Shown here in pieces: positions 49,763-61,084 of a stretch of DNA of 64,000 bases. Source of the DNA: Diphasiastrum complanatum (taxonomy: Eukaryota; Streptophyta; Lycopodiopsida; Lycopodiales; Lycopodiaceae); the NCBI GenBank assembly GCA_029204225.1, contig CM055098.1:4329607-4393606 (forward strand), read 5' to 3'. The position numbers and the translations under genes were made by a program. The notes beneath the pieces were generated by a model that saw only the letters and a program-made list of their open reading frames with translations, was not told where the DNA came from and ran no database searches. Numbering within the stretch: the stretch's first letter is position 1; each line of letters begins with the position of its first letter.

Positions 49763-50608
49763 TCAAGGATGGTGATGACAAGTCACAAAAAGTCCATCCT
49801 CAAGGTCATCACAGCCAGATCTAGAGAAATCTAGTCAGATCAAGCCAAATCCATCAATATCTGAATAGATCCGACAACATCCAACAACATCCAATAAGAT
49901 CCAAGTGAGATCTAGATCCAGATAGGAACAACCGGGAAGCAGATCATCAAATTGCATCAGGAAAAATTCACTTAAGATGATGAATCAGCTACCAATTATC
50001 AATCAGAATTTTCAGAGAACTACCTCTAGTCAGATCTGACCTGAATGCAATGGAATACTAGTTTACAAGAGTTAAGGAACAAAGAATGTCGAGATCTCAT
50101 CAAAAAACACTCAAAAAGAACACTTTTTTCATGATTTTTTGAGATCCCTTGGGAGTTAGCTCTTGAAACTTTGACATTCACCAGATTTAACTCAGATGCA
50201 TCTATGAAAATCTTTGTGAGAGTTACTGATGGAAAAATCATCAAATTTGAGTGTTTGCGAGAGTTCATAAAGGCAGAATCTTTGGAACCTTCGTAAAGCA
50301 TCAAAATCAGCAAACCAACTAGGGCAGAATTTGAGTCATTTGTCACTTCATTTAATGAAGCTCTGCCAAATTTTCAATCAAAATTTCCAAGTTATCCAAT
50401 TGCGACGGAACTTCCCACAAGCCTTCATCTGCACTCACAGCTATCAAATCCATGTTCAATACCACCATTATCACCTTTGTCCTCACAGTTTCAACCTTTT
50501 CCCAGTTTTTGAGCCTTTTAACTATTTTTGACGTCTTTTTCTCTTTTTTTAGCGCACGTTCCTTTTTTTTCCATCTCCGTCACTCATGCACTTGTTATCA
50601 TCTAACAT
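49763..50608 (+). other. Gypsy E pol-to-ORF3 spacer
   Basis: Non-coding, homologous to 25400-26275 in copy B. It contains runs of gatcc/agatct words at 49800-49930 and the leader-like motifs gtgagagtt (50215), tgcgagagtt (50256-50265) and ccttcgtaa (near 50290). Confidence 0.55.
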
Positions 50609-53560
50609 CATGACTTCTTTCTCTTCCTCTGACGATACTGGCACCAAGTAGGTCATAACCCACAAAGTTCCCTCTGCCAGTCTAGTTTGGCCCATGCCTT
50701 CTAATTCCTTGATCCTACCTTGGCTTCAGACTGTTGGCCCTCACTTTCAAGCAATGGGATTTTTTCTGGTGCTATTCTCCTCTGACATCAACACAGGGCT
50801 AGCTCTCCATGCCTACTCAACATGGGAAACATCGAAGTCGCATTTTTACATCATGTACCAGGATACCACATACAAGGTATAAATAAATGCTAACTCCATG
50901 GCACCGTCGGCATAGTGTCCGCAGCGATTGCCAACCATATACCATCGCCAGGCCAAAAACCTCATCAAGTCATTTGTAACCAAAACTGCTCCTGAGATCC
51001 CAGTTCAGACTAACAACGGGTACTTGATAGAGGCTATCAACGATCATCTAATACAAGCAGCTGCCTACTTGTTGAACAAATTTCTAGTTGTTTCAACTTT
51101 TCGCAAGGATCGCATTCAATCTATGCTGCTCAGCCAGATCATGAAATCTTTTATAGAATTTTTGAGCCTCTTGGTAAGGCCATACGAGTGGCATACCTTC
51201 ATGCTCCACAAGCTTTCCATTGCCATCAGACCTAACATGCGTGACCGCATCGCAACAGGTCCCCTGCTGTATGACTTTGCCTGTGCACTTCTCGAGGAGA
51301 AGGTGCGTGGGTTTAACTGATCCTCTGCTCTGTCCGGCTCCGTCCCACACACTTCATTGTACCCAGTTTCTGACGCCTCCACCTCCCATCAACCTATAGT
51401 TACTGAGACAATGGCCAGCAAATGCATGCGTGGCACCGCCCCCCTCCTCATCTAGTCCCCCTACCACCAGACGACGCATTGCATTGCCACAACTAACCAC
51501 CCCTGCTTCTGCACAGCTTCTTCTTCTGCTCAACCATCCACTTCTACTACTACAACTGTTCATCCTCTTATTGTTTCTACAACTTTGCCTCTGTTCTCAC
51601 ATATTTCACACCTTCCCTTGTCATTCTTGTTTTGACTCTAGCTTCCATTACCATCGCTTCTTCCATTCCCCTTGCTACTGCCACTACCACTGTTTCTATT
51701 GCGCCTGCTGCCATCAACCCTCTTGATTCCCAATTGTCCCCTGGCACCCTAGCATGGCTCAACCAAATCAACCTCACACCTCCTACCTCTCCTTCATCTC
51801 CATCCATCTTCCAAACCACCCTCCAATTTCCCTTTGTTCCTCGTGTTCCTTTGTTTGAATAATTTGTTCTTAACCCCGTTACCATTTCCGCACCTCTCAC
51901 ACCCCCCACTTCAGCAATAAAGGTTGTTGAGGGTGACCACAACCATTGCCCGATGACGCATTTGTACAGACAACTTTTATGTCCTCACCCCTCCGTGCTG
52001 ATCCCACCGCACCAGAGAGTATGGTGCCGCTAGAAATACTGATTGAAGATGACGACACTTGCGTGTAGGCCATTCGGGCTACAACTTGGATAGCCCCAGC
52101 AAGTGCCACGCTACCAGCTGCTCCCGCGGACCTCACGACAACCTACCAAGCCTTGGGAACATTCCTCCAAGATGTTGTAACGGCTTGGACATCACTGGAC
52201 AACCGAGTACTGCAATTGGCAACCAACAACACCCAACTGTGAGCAGAAATCATGAAGTTGCAGCAAGAATTGATGATAGCTCAACAACATGAGCTAGATG
52301 GACAAAAGAAGATCTTGAAGTTGCAGCAAAAAGAAAATGGGCTTAATTAGTATATCCAAAGCCTCTTCAAGGCAGTAACAGATGCTTCAACAAAAGTCCA
52401 GGAGCTTCAATCTGAAGCCTCACAAAGGCTTGCCCCCCTCTAGGCGCAACGTCAGATCTACAAAACAAAAAATACACGTCTGGGAGCGGAGGTGCAAGCG
52501 CTACAAAATGAGATGACCGCCTGCCTAGCTCAACCGATACCTGATACAAGGCCGTTGTCACAAGATGAAATGAATTTATTCCAGCATCAGGTGCAAATTT
52601 ACAACCAAACCTTAAACAGCTATTAGGCGGAGTCCGATAAGTATAAGACAAGTGCCAATCAGGAGCTGGCTCAAGCAAAGCAAGCCCTCAAGGCCTGCCA
52701 AAAGTTTATGAAACAAAAATCCCAATTTGTCCCGGTGGCAATTCCAGCGCCACCTATCTTCGACGCTACACAGGCAAGCTCCAGCCAAGCAAAGGGAAAA
52801 TAAGGAGCAGGGGTGGGTAGTCCAGATCAAGACTCGGACACACAAGATCAGGGGCCCCATGATACGGGAGCCGACACTCAAGGGACAGACACGAGCCAAG
52901 TGCCAGCCTCATCTTCACAGGGCTCAAGATCGATCTCCGCCAGCCGCACGTTCAAGAAGCCAGCCTTAGTCGAGGAGGAAATCAATACATATTTGGAGCA
53001 GTTCCAGCATGAACATTTTCGTGACGGCTGACAATTATTCGTATCGAAAAAGGAGATCAACGAAAACGAGCTTGCATATACTCCTACCTTAGGAGATCAA
53101 CCAGCATGGCGGAAACGACTATTCAAGCATGACCCTACGGCCATTCGGGCATACATTACCAATCCAAGACAATTGTGGGTCAATGCCCACTACCTCCCCT
53201 ACCCACGTCGAGTTAAATGGGCAGATTGTCGCACCCCCTAGTCCCCACCAAATGGGATGATATTTTACCAGTTATTTGCTTTGATCCTAGTATCGCCCTG
53301 GTCTCAAAAAAAGTTGAAGACCAACTACCAGTGGCGTGAGTGTACTATAGAGTGGGACTACTCGGCGATCCCTAGCCTAGCAGATTCCAGCAATGGATCG
53401 ACCATAATAAACCTACTGGTGTACATAAATCCTTCCACACCCAGAAGAATAAGAAGACCCTATCCAGGGTGGAATTCATAGAAGACGTCACTAGATATCT
53501 CATCCACCAGAGGCGCACCAGGCAAACGATCTACTGAATCGACAGAGTGTCGAGGCACCA
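50609..53560 (+). pseudogene. Gypsy E ORF3: large extra coding region 3' of pol, unknown function
   Basis: Not a family I recognise. The likely start ATG is 50609 (MTSFSSSDDTG). Part 1 (50609-51317) is broken by stops near 50651 and 50881 but keeps long open runs, including WPMPSNSLILPWLQTVGPHF and GPLLYDFACALLEEKVRGFN, a compact helical region. Part 2 (about 51410-51960) is Pro/Ser/Thr-rich with LSPGTLAWLNQINLTPP. Part 3 (about 52030-52740) is a predicted coiled coil (LDNRVLQLATNN, MKLQQELMIAQQHEL, ANQELAQAKQALKA). Part 4 (52850-53560) has a polar Ser/Asp linker, then EEEINTYLEQFQ and IRAYITNPRQLWVNAHYLPY, and a further domain that has lost about 180 bp near 53229 relative to copy C. Same-strand, same-order conservation in copies B and C supports a real protein. 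Position matches the env-like ORF of some Athila elements, but no envelope similarity is claimed. Confidence 0.7.
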
Positions 53561-53583
53561 GCACTACTTTAGGCCGTGGGTCC

Positions 53584-54346
53584 TGTTGGGGGTATTCCCA
53601 ACATGTTGTAAATAAATAATATTGGCTAATAAAGTGTGTTGCGAGGGCATGGCATCATGCGTGTATAAGCCCATGGCCCAATGAGCATGCAAGTCAAGTT
53701 GTAGATAGAATAAAGGACTTGGGCCTTTCTGTAAATAGGATAAAACTTGAGACCACAATGTCAAGTTTGTAAACTTAGAGAAAAGCTTTCCAAGTGGGGT
53801 CCAGATTGAGACTCACATGAATCATGTGAAATCCAATGTACTTTTTTAAGACCCTTGGCTTATGTTGGGTCCAAAATGAGTAGACAAGATTAGTATACGT
53901 ATTTTTAGAAATAGCCAATAGGATTTTGGGGCAAGGGCCTTCCGCATTGATAAAAAGACACCTCTTGTACCATATTTCCATGCTTAATGAGAAGGAGGAA
54001 CCTCTACCATTTTTGGAAGAGAAGCATCCTCATTTGCTATTCAATGCTTGTTATTGCTATTGTTGTTTCCCATTTGCTTTCAAGTTCGTGCTTTTTTGTT
54101 TCAATAGTTTATGTTTCTCCCTTAACAAGTACAATGAGCAAGTGAGCTAACCTCCCTTCTCACTCTCTCTCCTCTCTATTCCTCTACCTTCTATGCTCCT
54201 TCTATCCATCTAGCTCTCTCTCTCCCTCTCTTTTTCACTACAAGTCATGTTGAATGCTACTTCAGTGGAGTAGAGTTAGAGGGGTAGTGTTAGTGTAAAA
54301 AGTAGAGATCAACTAAAAGTAGCATCTAAGCTAGGCACACCCTACA
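53584..54346 (+). repeat. Gypsy LTR shared by copies E (3') and C (5'), 763 bp
   Basis: Begins TGTTGGGGGTATTCCCAACA (internally palindromic) and ends CCCTACA one base before the primer site. Left of it is the ORF3 end of E (the same 'gggtcc' context as before 62756); right is the leader of C. It lacks about 66 bp near its 3' end present in the 62756 LTR. Confidence 0.9.
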
Positions 54347-54347
54347 G

Positions 54348-54365
54348 TGGCACCGTTGCCAGGGA
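54348..54365 (+). other. Primer binding site of gypsy C (tRNA-Asp type)
   Basis: tggcaccgttgccaggga differs from the tRNA-Asp complement tggcgccgttgccgggga at two positions. A single base separates it from the LTR. Confidence 0.85.
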
Positions 54366-55748
54366 TAGGTTTTCACTAGCTAGTTTAGTTGTTTTTGTTT
54401 TTTTAGAGTGTTTTTAGGTGGATTCTGGGTAGAGTTTGTTTGTTTTCTATATTTCCGTGTGCTTGGACTATTCACAGCTAGCGGAGGAGGTGTGAGAGGG
54501 TAGAGGAGGCCCTAACAGCCTCTAAGGGCTTGACTTCCAGCCAAAAACCTTGAAAATCCCAAAAAACACACAAATCTACATTTTGGAGAGAAAAGAGACA
54601 AAACTCTCATCAGATTTTGTTTTCTCCAAAACCAGTGGGAACCAACTCTCGCATGACTAGCAACAGCTCTAGGGTACTATCCCAGACCTACATAGAAGCC
54701 TGCGAGAGTTAGTTCCAAGCAAATCTTGAAAAATCAAAGAAAAACCATAAAAAAAATCAGAAAAGCCTTGTAAAGGCCAAAAAAATTCAGAACATCATAT
54801 GAACTCTTGCAGAGCTCTCTGAAGTTCCATCTCAGTGAGACCATGACACAAAGAAGCTTGCGAGAGTTAGTTTCATGTATAAGTGCCAATGCAAGGTTCC
54901 TAGTGAGGAGAAGGCAGAAAAATCCATTAGAACCCTCGTAGACAGTGAAATTTTCAGTTCTAGTGGCCAAAAACCCTCGCAGAGAATTCTGGAGCTCCAT
55001 ATCATTGAGACAAAGACACAGAAGAGCCTGCGAGAGTTAATTTGATCCCAGTGAGCAAAAAATTGGATTTGAGTATTGAAAAATCAACAAAATCAAAAGA
55101 TCCAAAAATTCCTTCCAAAAGTAACTCTCCTAGAACACTCCATTGACTTCAAAATATCATTTTACATCAGTGATGAAGTCTGCAAGAGTTAGTATAAATA
55201 ACTAGTGAAGATCAGAGCAAAATAGTGATTATGAACCCTCGTAGAGAGTGAAATTTTTACTTCCTGCAAAAGTTAACCTTTGAGGACATTTTCAAAGCTA
55301 AATCCATACTAGATACAGCTCTTGTAAACCCTGCGAGAGCTACTTCCTAGTGATTTTTAAAAAATCAAGTTTTTTGACTGAAAATCATTGAAGAAGTCTT
55401 CTCACAACCAACTCTCGCACGAGTAACCTTCTTAGATCAGATCAATAGTTAGATCTCACCAGATCCAGCTACTGTGAAAATTTCAAACCAATCGAAGTAA
55501 GGATCAAAAAGTTATCAAGGAAAAACCACCGTAAGAGGCCTAAAATCACACTATCGACCTATTAAATGGATCTGATGCCCAAAGATCCAGATTGCTTTCC
55601 ACTGTACCAATCAGATCCAACACCCTTGGACCCTACCGCCGAATGAATCTGAGATCTGGATGATCAATCGCAAGAAGAGCAGTAAATCAAGCACCAAACC
55701 TTCCCAGAGTAGCAGTTGCGCATATCAAGGCAGAACCAGAACCAACAC
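54366..55748 (+). other. Long leader of gypsy C with repeated motif tgcgagagtt in both orientations
   Basis: About 1.4 kb of 5' UTR without a sustained ORF. The word tgcgagagtt is at 54701, 54859 and 55029, a near copy (tgcaagagtt) at 55183, and gcgagagcta near 55333. Its complement aactctcgca is at 54644 and 55410, and near forms (ccctcgtaga, ccctcgcaga) occur near 54930, 54975 and 55240. Copy B keeps the same motifs in its shorter leader (for example aactctcgca at 20290). Opposed copies could pair in RNA. Confidence 0.7.
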
Positions 55749-57190
55749 CAATGGATTCAATGGGTAAACCTGTAACTATCACACCATTGTTGTGAGGGCA
55801 CCACGGATGGAAATACCCAAATACGATGGGTCATCAGATCAATAAGATTCCTCTAGAACTACGAGCAAGCCTGTGAAATCTATGGCGAGCAGACACCAGC
55901 AGAGAAATTGATGTTGTTCCCGATGTCTCTAATGGCAATTGCACAAGATTGGTACTTCAACCTATCAGAAGAAGAGAAAACCACTTCGGAATGGCTCTCA
56001 TCATGCGCTTTACACCCAGAAAGTTCCTAGAAGATCTGTTTCTCTTGCTGAGCAAAGTAAATATGGAAAAAAGAGAAAGGGTCAAGGATTATATCAAATG
56101 GGTCAAACATCTATCCAAGTGCAATGCAGCCCTAACTCCCGATCATGCCGTTATTATGTGGTTCCTTGCGGAGTTACCACGTAGTATCCGAAGAGAGCTT
56201 AAACAACGGGAGCGGTACGCTACATTGCAGGAAGCAATGGAAGATGCCATCATAGAAGAGGATGAGGGTTCAGACGATGAATCTTATCCAACCACCCACA
56301 CTCCAACTCCTTCGGTGGCATCATCATCATCCAATACAACAACCTGTCCACCGAGTTGTTTGTGGAACAAATGACAAAGCTACACAAACAGCAGATGGAA
56401 CAACTAACGGCTCAGTTCGATCAGAAATTGAAGGCCTTCCAAGGAACTGTAGCACCAAATCCAAATCCACCAGAGCAGAATAAAAGCAAAACCTAAGACT
56501 GATGCAAAGATTTTGCCATCTGTGCAACGCATCCTTGCACAAGACGACATTTTGCCCATTAGACCTCTGGATCATACAACAAAAGAGGAGTTCTTATCAG
56601 ACCTCTTATCCATATCATCAAGGGGCACCCAATGCGGCACCGAGGTATGGTGCATCGAATTATCAACAGTGCATGGCCTTACTTGCACCACGAGGTCCAA
56701 CTAACAACCAAGCGGCTCATGTGAATTTGGCAGCAGCGGAACAAGAAGTTTCAGCACCACCTCAACTTGAGTAGCAGCAATGGTATGGGCCAGACGAAAT
56801 GTTTGTGGATCTAGCCATTAACAAATATTAGGCGACCTATGCGGCTCAACCTCAACGTCGAGGTGGCAGAAACTACCGCTGCTACGGATACGACAAAGGT
56901 CATAGAATCGCATAATGTCCTTACAAGAGACAATACACATCCTTTTGCCAAGAATGTGGTTACGGACACTGCTACGAGAATTGTCCATTAAGACTTGGAA
57001 CGAGTGCACCACTGAACCTAATCATAGTACAGCCTACAACAGTTCTAGGAGGGATGCCACCAGAAAAACAACATTTCCATGACCCAGTGCTAGCAGTCAC
57101 GCGAGCACAAAAGTGGAAGAAAGTGGCACCGTCACCACCCCCATCAGTATCCGATGATTGACCCTCAACTACAAGACCATGTCCAAACAT
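55749..57190 (+). pseudogene. Gypsy C gag with zinc knuckles, broken
   Basis: Likely start ATG 55749 (MDSMGKPV), soon interrupted by a stop and frame change; another frame gives APRMEIPKYDGSSD. Then KFLEDLFLLLSKVNMEKRERV and VIMWFLAELPRSIRRELKQRE (56020-56215), acidic EDAIIEEDEGSDDES, and zinc knuckle CHLC-X4-H-X4-C starting at 56514. The second knuckle (near 56880) has Cys changed to Tyr and a following stop. The third, CQECGYGHCYENC (near 56950), is intact. A 13-bp loss relative to copy B near 55992 also shifts frame. Confidence 0.82.
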
Positions 57191-57589
57191 AAGGGAGGAG
57201 GGCAAACAATATCAGAAGATACACCACTGGGTGCAAAAGGTGCAAGAGGAGGAAAAAGCTCAAGCAAGAGACATTCATGCAGAACCTCTTGTTGCTGAAG
57301 AACCAATACCACAAGCGGGCTCACCATTGCGGACTGATTAGAACAATCGGTTGCATCATCACGAACCATCTTTCCACATGGTGGAGCATGAGGAACCACA
57401 CACTGAAGTGCTCACCAATTTGCTAGCAAGCCGTGTTAATTTATTTTTCAGAGAATTACTGCGGATTGTGCCACAAGCCAAGAGCCTCCTAGCCCAATGG
57501 GCCAAAGCTAAAGCGGAACCAATGATACCATAGCCCATATATTGTGCGGGCTATGAAGAAATGAACAACGTCCTCCACATTGGGACAGT

Positions 57590-57995
57590 TTGGAAAAGTG
57601 AAAAACACAATATCACCCTGCCGATCAAGCACAAGAGATTCAAGGACAAGACAGAGTGATAGATGGAGGATCATGTGTAAATTTGATCTCCACTACTTTG
57701 TACCAGAAATGGGATTTGCAAGGATTGAAGCCAGCGAAATTTGCCGTCAAACTAGTAGACCAATCTTGTTTTAAACCAAAAGGTGTAGTTAATGACATCC
57801 CTGTAAAAATAGCGGGAATGTAGTTTGTGATCACTTTTGTGGTGATGGAAATACCAGAGTCCCCTTCTGCCTATGGCGTTTTACTAGGAAGACCATGGGT
57901 GAGGACTGCGCAAGTGGTTGAGGACTACGCAAGTGGTTCCCAACTGAGGAACTGGAAAACTCACCTTCAAAAATAGGGAGCAAGCTGTAAAGGTT
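57590..57995 (+). pseudogene. Gypsy C retropepsin relic
   Basis: KHNITLPIKHKRF leads to the active-site motif VIDGGSCVNLIS near 57655, in a different frame. The remainder has AKFAVKLVDQ, VVNDIPVKIAG, FVITFVVME and VLLGRPW near 57880, then a short local duplication (gtggttgaggactacgcaa). An aspartic protease that would cut the gag-pol polyprotein; inactive here. Confidence 0.75.
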
Positions 57996-58562
57996 GATCC
58001 AACCACATGGGTGGTGAAACCTATTACACCAAAAGCTGATGACGGATCGTCCACCACTAATCATACGATCAATCGCCCAAGGCAAGCCAGGGGAGTTCAT
58101 TACCATTCTGAAACAGATATTATGAGATGAACAGACGTATTGGCAACTATTGACTATATGGTTGGGCATGCTTGTCAACATGATTCAGATCCAAAACCCA
58201 ACACATCTTTACCCAAGTGCTATACATTGGACACACCAATCACTTTTGGATGGAACATGATCAATGTAGCATGGCTGTCAGCGGAAGCTATTGAGAACCC
58301 TATGGACGACGATTTAGTCCCTTGGCAACATGCTTTTATCTACAACAAGGAGATTAAACTGACTAATGAGTAGGTCATGCAACATATGGACCCATATCGT
58401 TATGGAATGAAGAAAGTACCAGCTCAACCACCAAAGAAATCCGCAATGCCTAAAGTTTCCAAGATAGATCTCCCCAAGGCACCTGCCGACAAGAAGAACC
58501 ATTGGAGGCAATGTTATAACTAGGTAATTTGATGGAGCGATCTACTAGAGGAGGCCATAGCC

Positions 58563-60820
58563 ATGGTGGATGTGGATATTCACAATCATGAAGCGAATGT
58601 CGCACCAGTTTCGAAGAAAGACAACAAGGATGAACCCAACTATGTGAGCAAAAAAGAAAAAAAGAAGGTGTTGGATTCCTTGAAGTTAGTCCGAATGGAC
58701 CCAGATGCAGTGTCATCTTCTTCACAGATGACTGATAATCCAAAGATTACAAGTCAGGCTAAGAATAATATGCTGAAGGAGGAGTCTCGCCGAACACCAG
58801 TTTACGAGATGCATGGGACCTTCAAGAACTATACCTTAGATGACGTAGTAATTATGATGTCGCAAGCCCAAAGTCGAGAACCAGTGGAGCAAGTCTTTGA
58901 AGGAACTACGCGAATGCAACCTATGAATCTAGCCAAGCCAAGTGAAGAAGAAAAGATCGTGCATGTGGGAGAACAGTTATTGCCCACTCAATTCAAAAGA
59001 CTACGCTTATTATTGGCGGAATACAGGGATTGTTTCGCTTGGAATTACAGTGATCTGAAGGGTATCCCACCAACCGTAGTCCAGCATACCATACGCTTGG
59101 TGGATGGAGCAATCCCCAAGCTGAGTCGTTACTATTGTTGCAACCCGAATTATACAGAGCTGATCAAGCAAGAGTTGCAGAAGTTGTTAGATGATGATTT
59201 CATCTATGAAATTGAGCACACTAAATGGGTGTCACCAATAGTCATGAAAACCAAGAAAAATGGCAAAATGCGAATCTGTGTGAACCTGAAAGCGCTGAGT
59301 GGACCTAATCTAGAGCACTTATCTAATCTAGACAAGGTGCTAAAGAAATGCCACAAGTATCAGATATTCCTGAACCCAGCAAAGTGTCAGTTTTGGGTGA
59401 CACATGGCCTAATCCTTGGCCATATTGTATCCAAACACGGGTTCGCCACAAACCTATCAAAGATAAGGATCATTGTTGATCTGCCACCACCAAGAACGAT
59501 CCGCGGAGTCTACATTTTCATGGGTCATGCTAACTATTACAGGATCCTCATTTTGGACTTTGCGGAGTTAGCACGACCAATTTACAAACTCACAATTGAA
59601 CCACATTGGACTGAGAAAGCCCTGCAGGCTTTCCAGAAGCTGAAAGATGCATTGGTCTCAGCGCAATATTACGTCCACCCAATTGGTCCATAGAGTTTTA
59701 TGTGCATACGGATGCATCGAAGTATGCAGTGGGAGCTGTCTTAACCCAACCAGGAGAATACAAAAAGGATTTTCCAATCCAATTTGCAAGCCGTCAACTC
59801 AGTGATTCAGAGGTAAAGTACTTGACAACAAAGCGGAAAGCACTGGCCATGATTTACGCGGTTAAGAAGTTTTGACATTATTGGATGGCCACACATTTTG
59901 CCTTTTATACGGACCATCAACCCTTGCTATATCTTGTTAATAAAACTTGCAACACATGGAGAATCACTCGTTGGTTACTTCTGTTGTTGGAGTTTGATTT
60001 TCGGATAGTGGTTCACAAGGGAAAGCAACATTATACGGTGTCACAAATCAAGAGAAGGAAAATTGCAGCCCTACCTGATGATGAGCTACCTGATGATGCC
60101 TTATTTTATATTGATATTGTATCAGAATGGGCCGCAGATATAGTTTAATATTTAATGCGGGGCCAACCGGATAAATCTTTACCCAGGGTGGAACAGTAGA
60201 AACTGATTCCAAAATCTAGACCTTATCAGATGATTGTCGACCAGTTGTATCGAAGAGGACCATATGTATTCTTTGAAGGTGTATTATTCCACATGAGGCC
60301 ACCCAAATCATTTTAGTTTCACAAGGTCCTGCAATCAGGATGCTAATGGCCAATGATTCATAAGGATACAGATGAATAATTAAAGAAATGCGATGTATGC
60401 CAAAGAGCTAGGAGGCCGACAAGGCTGAACTATGATCTTCTACATCCAATTCTAGCTCAAACACTATTTAAGAAGTGGGGATTGGACTACATCGGTCTAG
60501 TTCATCCTACCGCAAGAAGTTCACAAGCCCGACATATTATCATGGCAACAGACTACCTCACAAAGGGGTTGAATCCAAGGCAGAGTGAATAGCTGACACT
60601 CGAGCAACTGCCAAGTTCCTATATGAGAATATTATTGTGCGCTTTGGGTGCCCTGTGGAGATAGTCAGCGATCACGAAAGCCATTTCGTCAATGACACCA
60701 TCAAGGTCTTATTGGAGGAATTCTTTGTGATCCACAGATTCAGCACGCCTTATTATCCTCACGATAATGGACAGGCAGAATCATCCACAAGTTACATGTT
60801 GCTCTGTGGGCATTCAAAAT
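58563..60820 (+). pseudogene. Gypsy C RT-RNase H-integrase, RT core deleted
   Basis: The longest open stretch is 58563-59693. After a Lys/Glu-rich connector come RT motifs: RDCFAWNYSDLKGIPP, KLSRYYCCNPNYTELIKQEL, DDDFIYEIEHTKWVSPIV, KNGKMRICVNLKAL. The next residues are GPNLEHLSNL, so about 330 bp that carry the FLDGFNGYNQ and catalytic LDD motifs in E and B are missing near 59297. Then FWVTHGLILGHIVS, RNase H with TDASKYAVGAVL (59700) and YTDHQPLLYL (59900), integrase CDVCQRARRP (60390), DYIGLVHP (60485), VSDHESHF where Glu replaces the usual Gly (60670) and HDNGQAESS (60765). Homology ends near 60850 at a deletion. The FAW...D...I-P motif fits Athila/Tat elements. Confidence 0.88.
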
Positions 60821-60849
60821 AGCTTACAAGGGAAGCACTGACCACATGC

Positions 60850-61084
60850 GATTACACAAAGTCCATCTTCAAGGTCATCAGAGCTAGATCTAGAGAAATC
60901 TAGTCAGATCGAGCCAAATCCATCAAGATCCAACAAGATCTGAATAGATCCAACAACATCCAATAAGATCCAAGTGAGATCTAGATCCAGATAAGATCAA
61001 CCGGGAAGCAAATCATCAAATTACATTAGGCAAAATTCACTTAAACTTATGAATCAACTACCAATTATCAATCAAAATTTCCAG
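60850..61084 (+). other. Gypsy C remnant of pol-to-ORF3 spacer
   Basis: Only about 235 bp remain, with the gatcc/agatct-rich run (60880-61000), ending at a junction near 61085 with mid-ORF3 sequence. About 2 kb present in copy E is missing. Confidence 0.6.

Larger units (their letters stand above)
42038..54346 (+). mobile_element. Ty3/gypsy copy E, 5'-truncated, interrupted by Cop3
   Basis: Internal sequence begins in RT (42038) against the inverted copia LTR. It continues through RNase H and integrase to 43781, is split by Cop3 (43782-49265), resumes at 49266 in the integrase C-terminal half, then has the spacer, the most complete ORF3 of the window (about 50600-53560), and its 3' LTR at 53584-54346. 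That LTR is also the 5' LTR of copy C. Its own 5' LTR, leader and gag are not present. Confidence 0.88.

Noticed and set aside
49800-49930. Repeated agatct/gatcc words as a CRISPR-like or satellite array
   Set aside because: Spacing is irregular and there are no unique spacers; this is low-complexity spacer sequence inside a plant retrotransposon.
50609-53560. Calling ORF3 a retroviral-type envelope gene
   Set aside because: Only position, a hydrophobic run in one copy and a coiled coil would support it; no envelope signature is visible.
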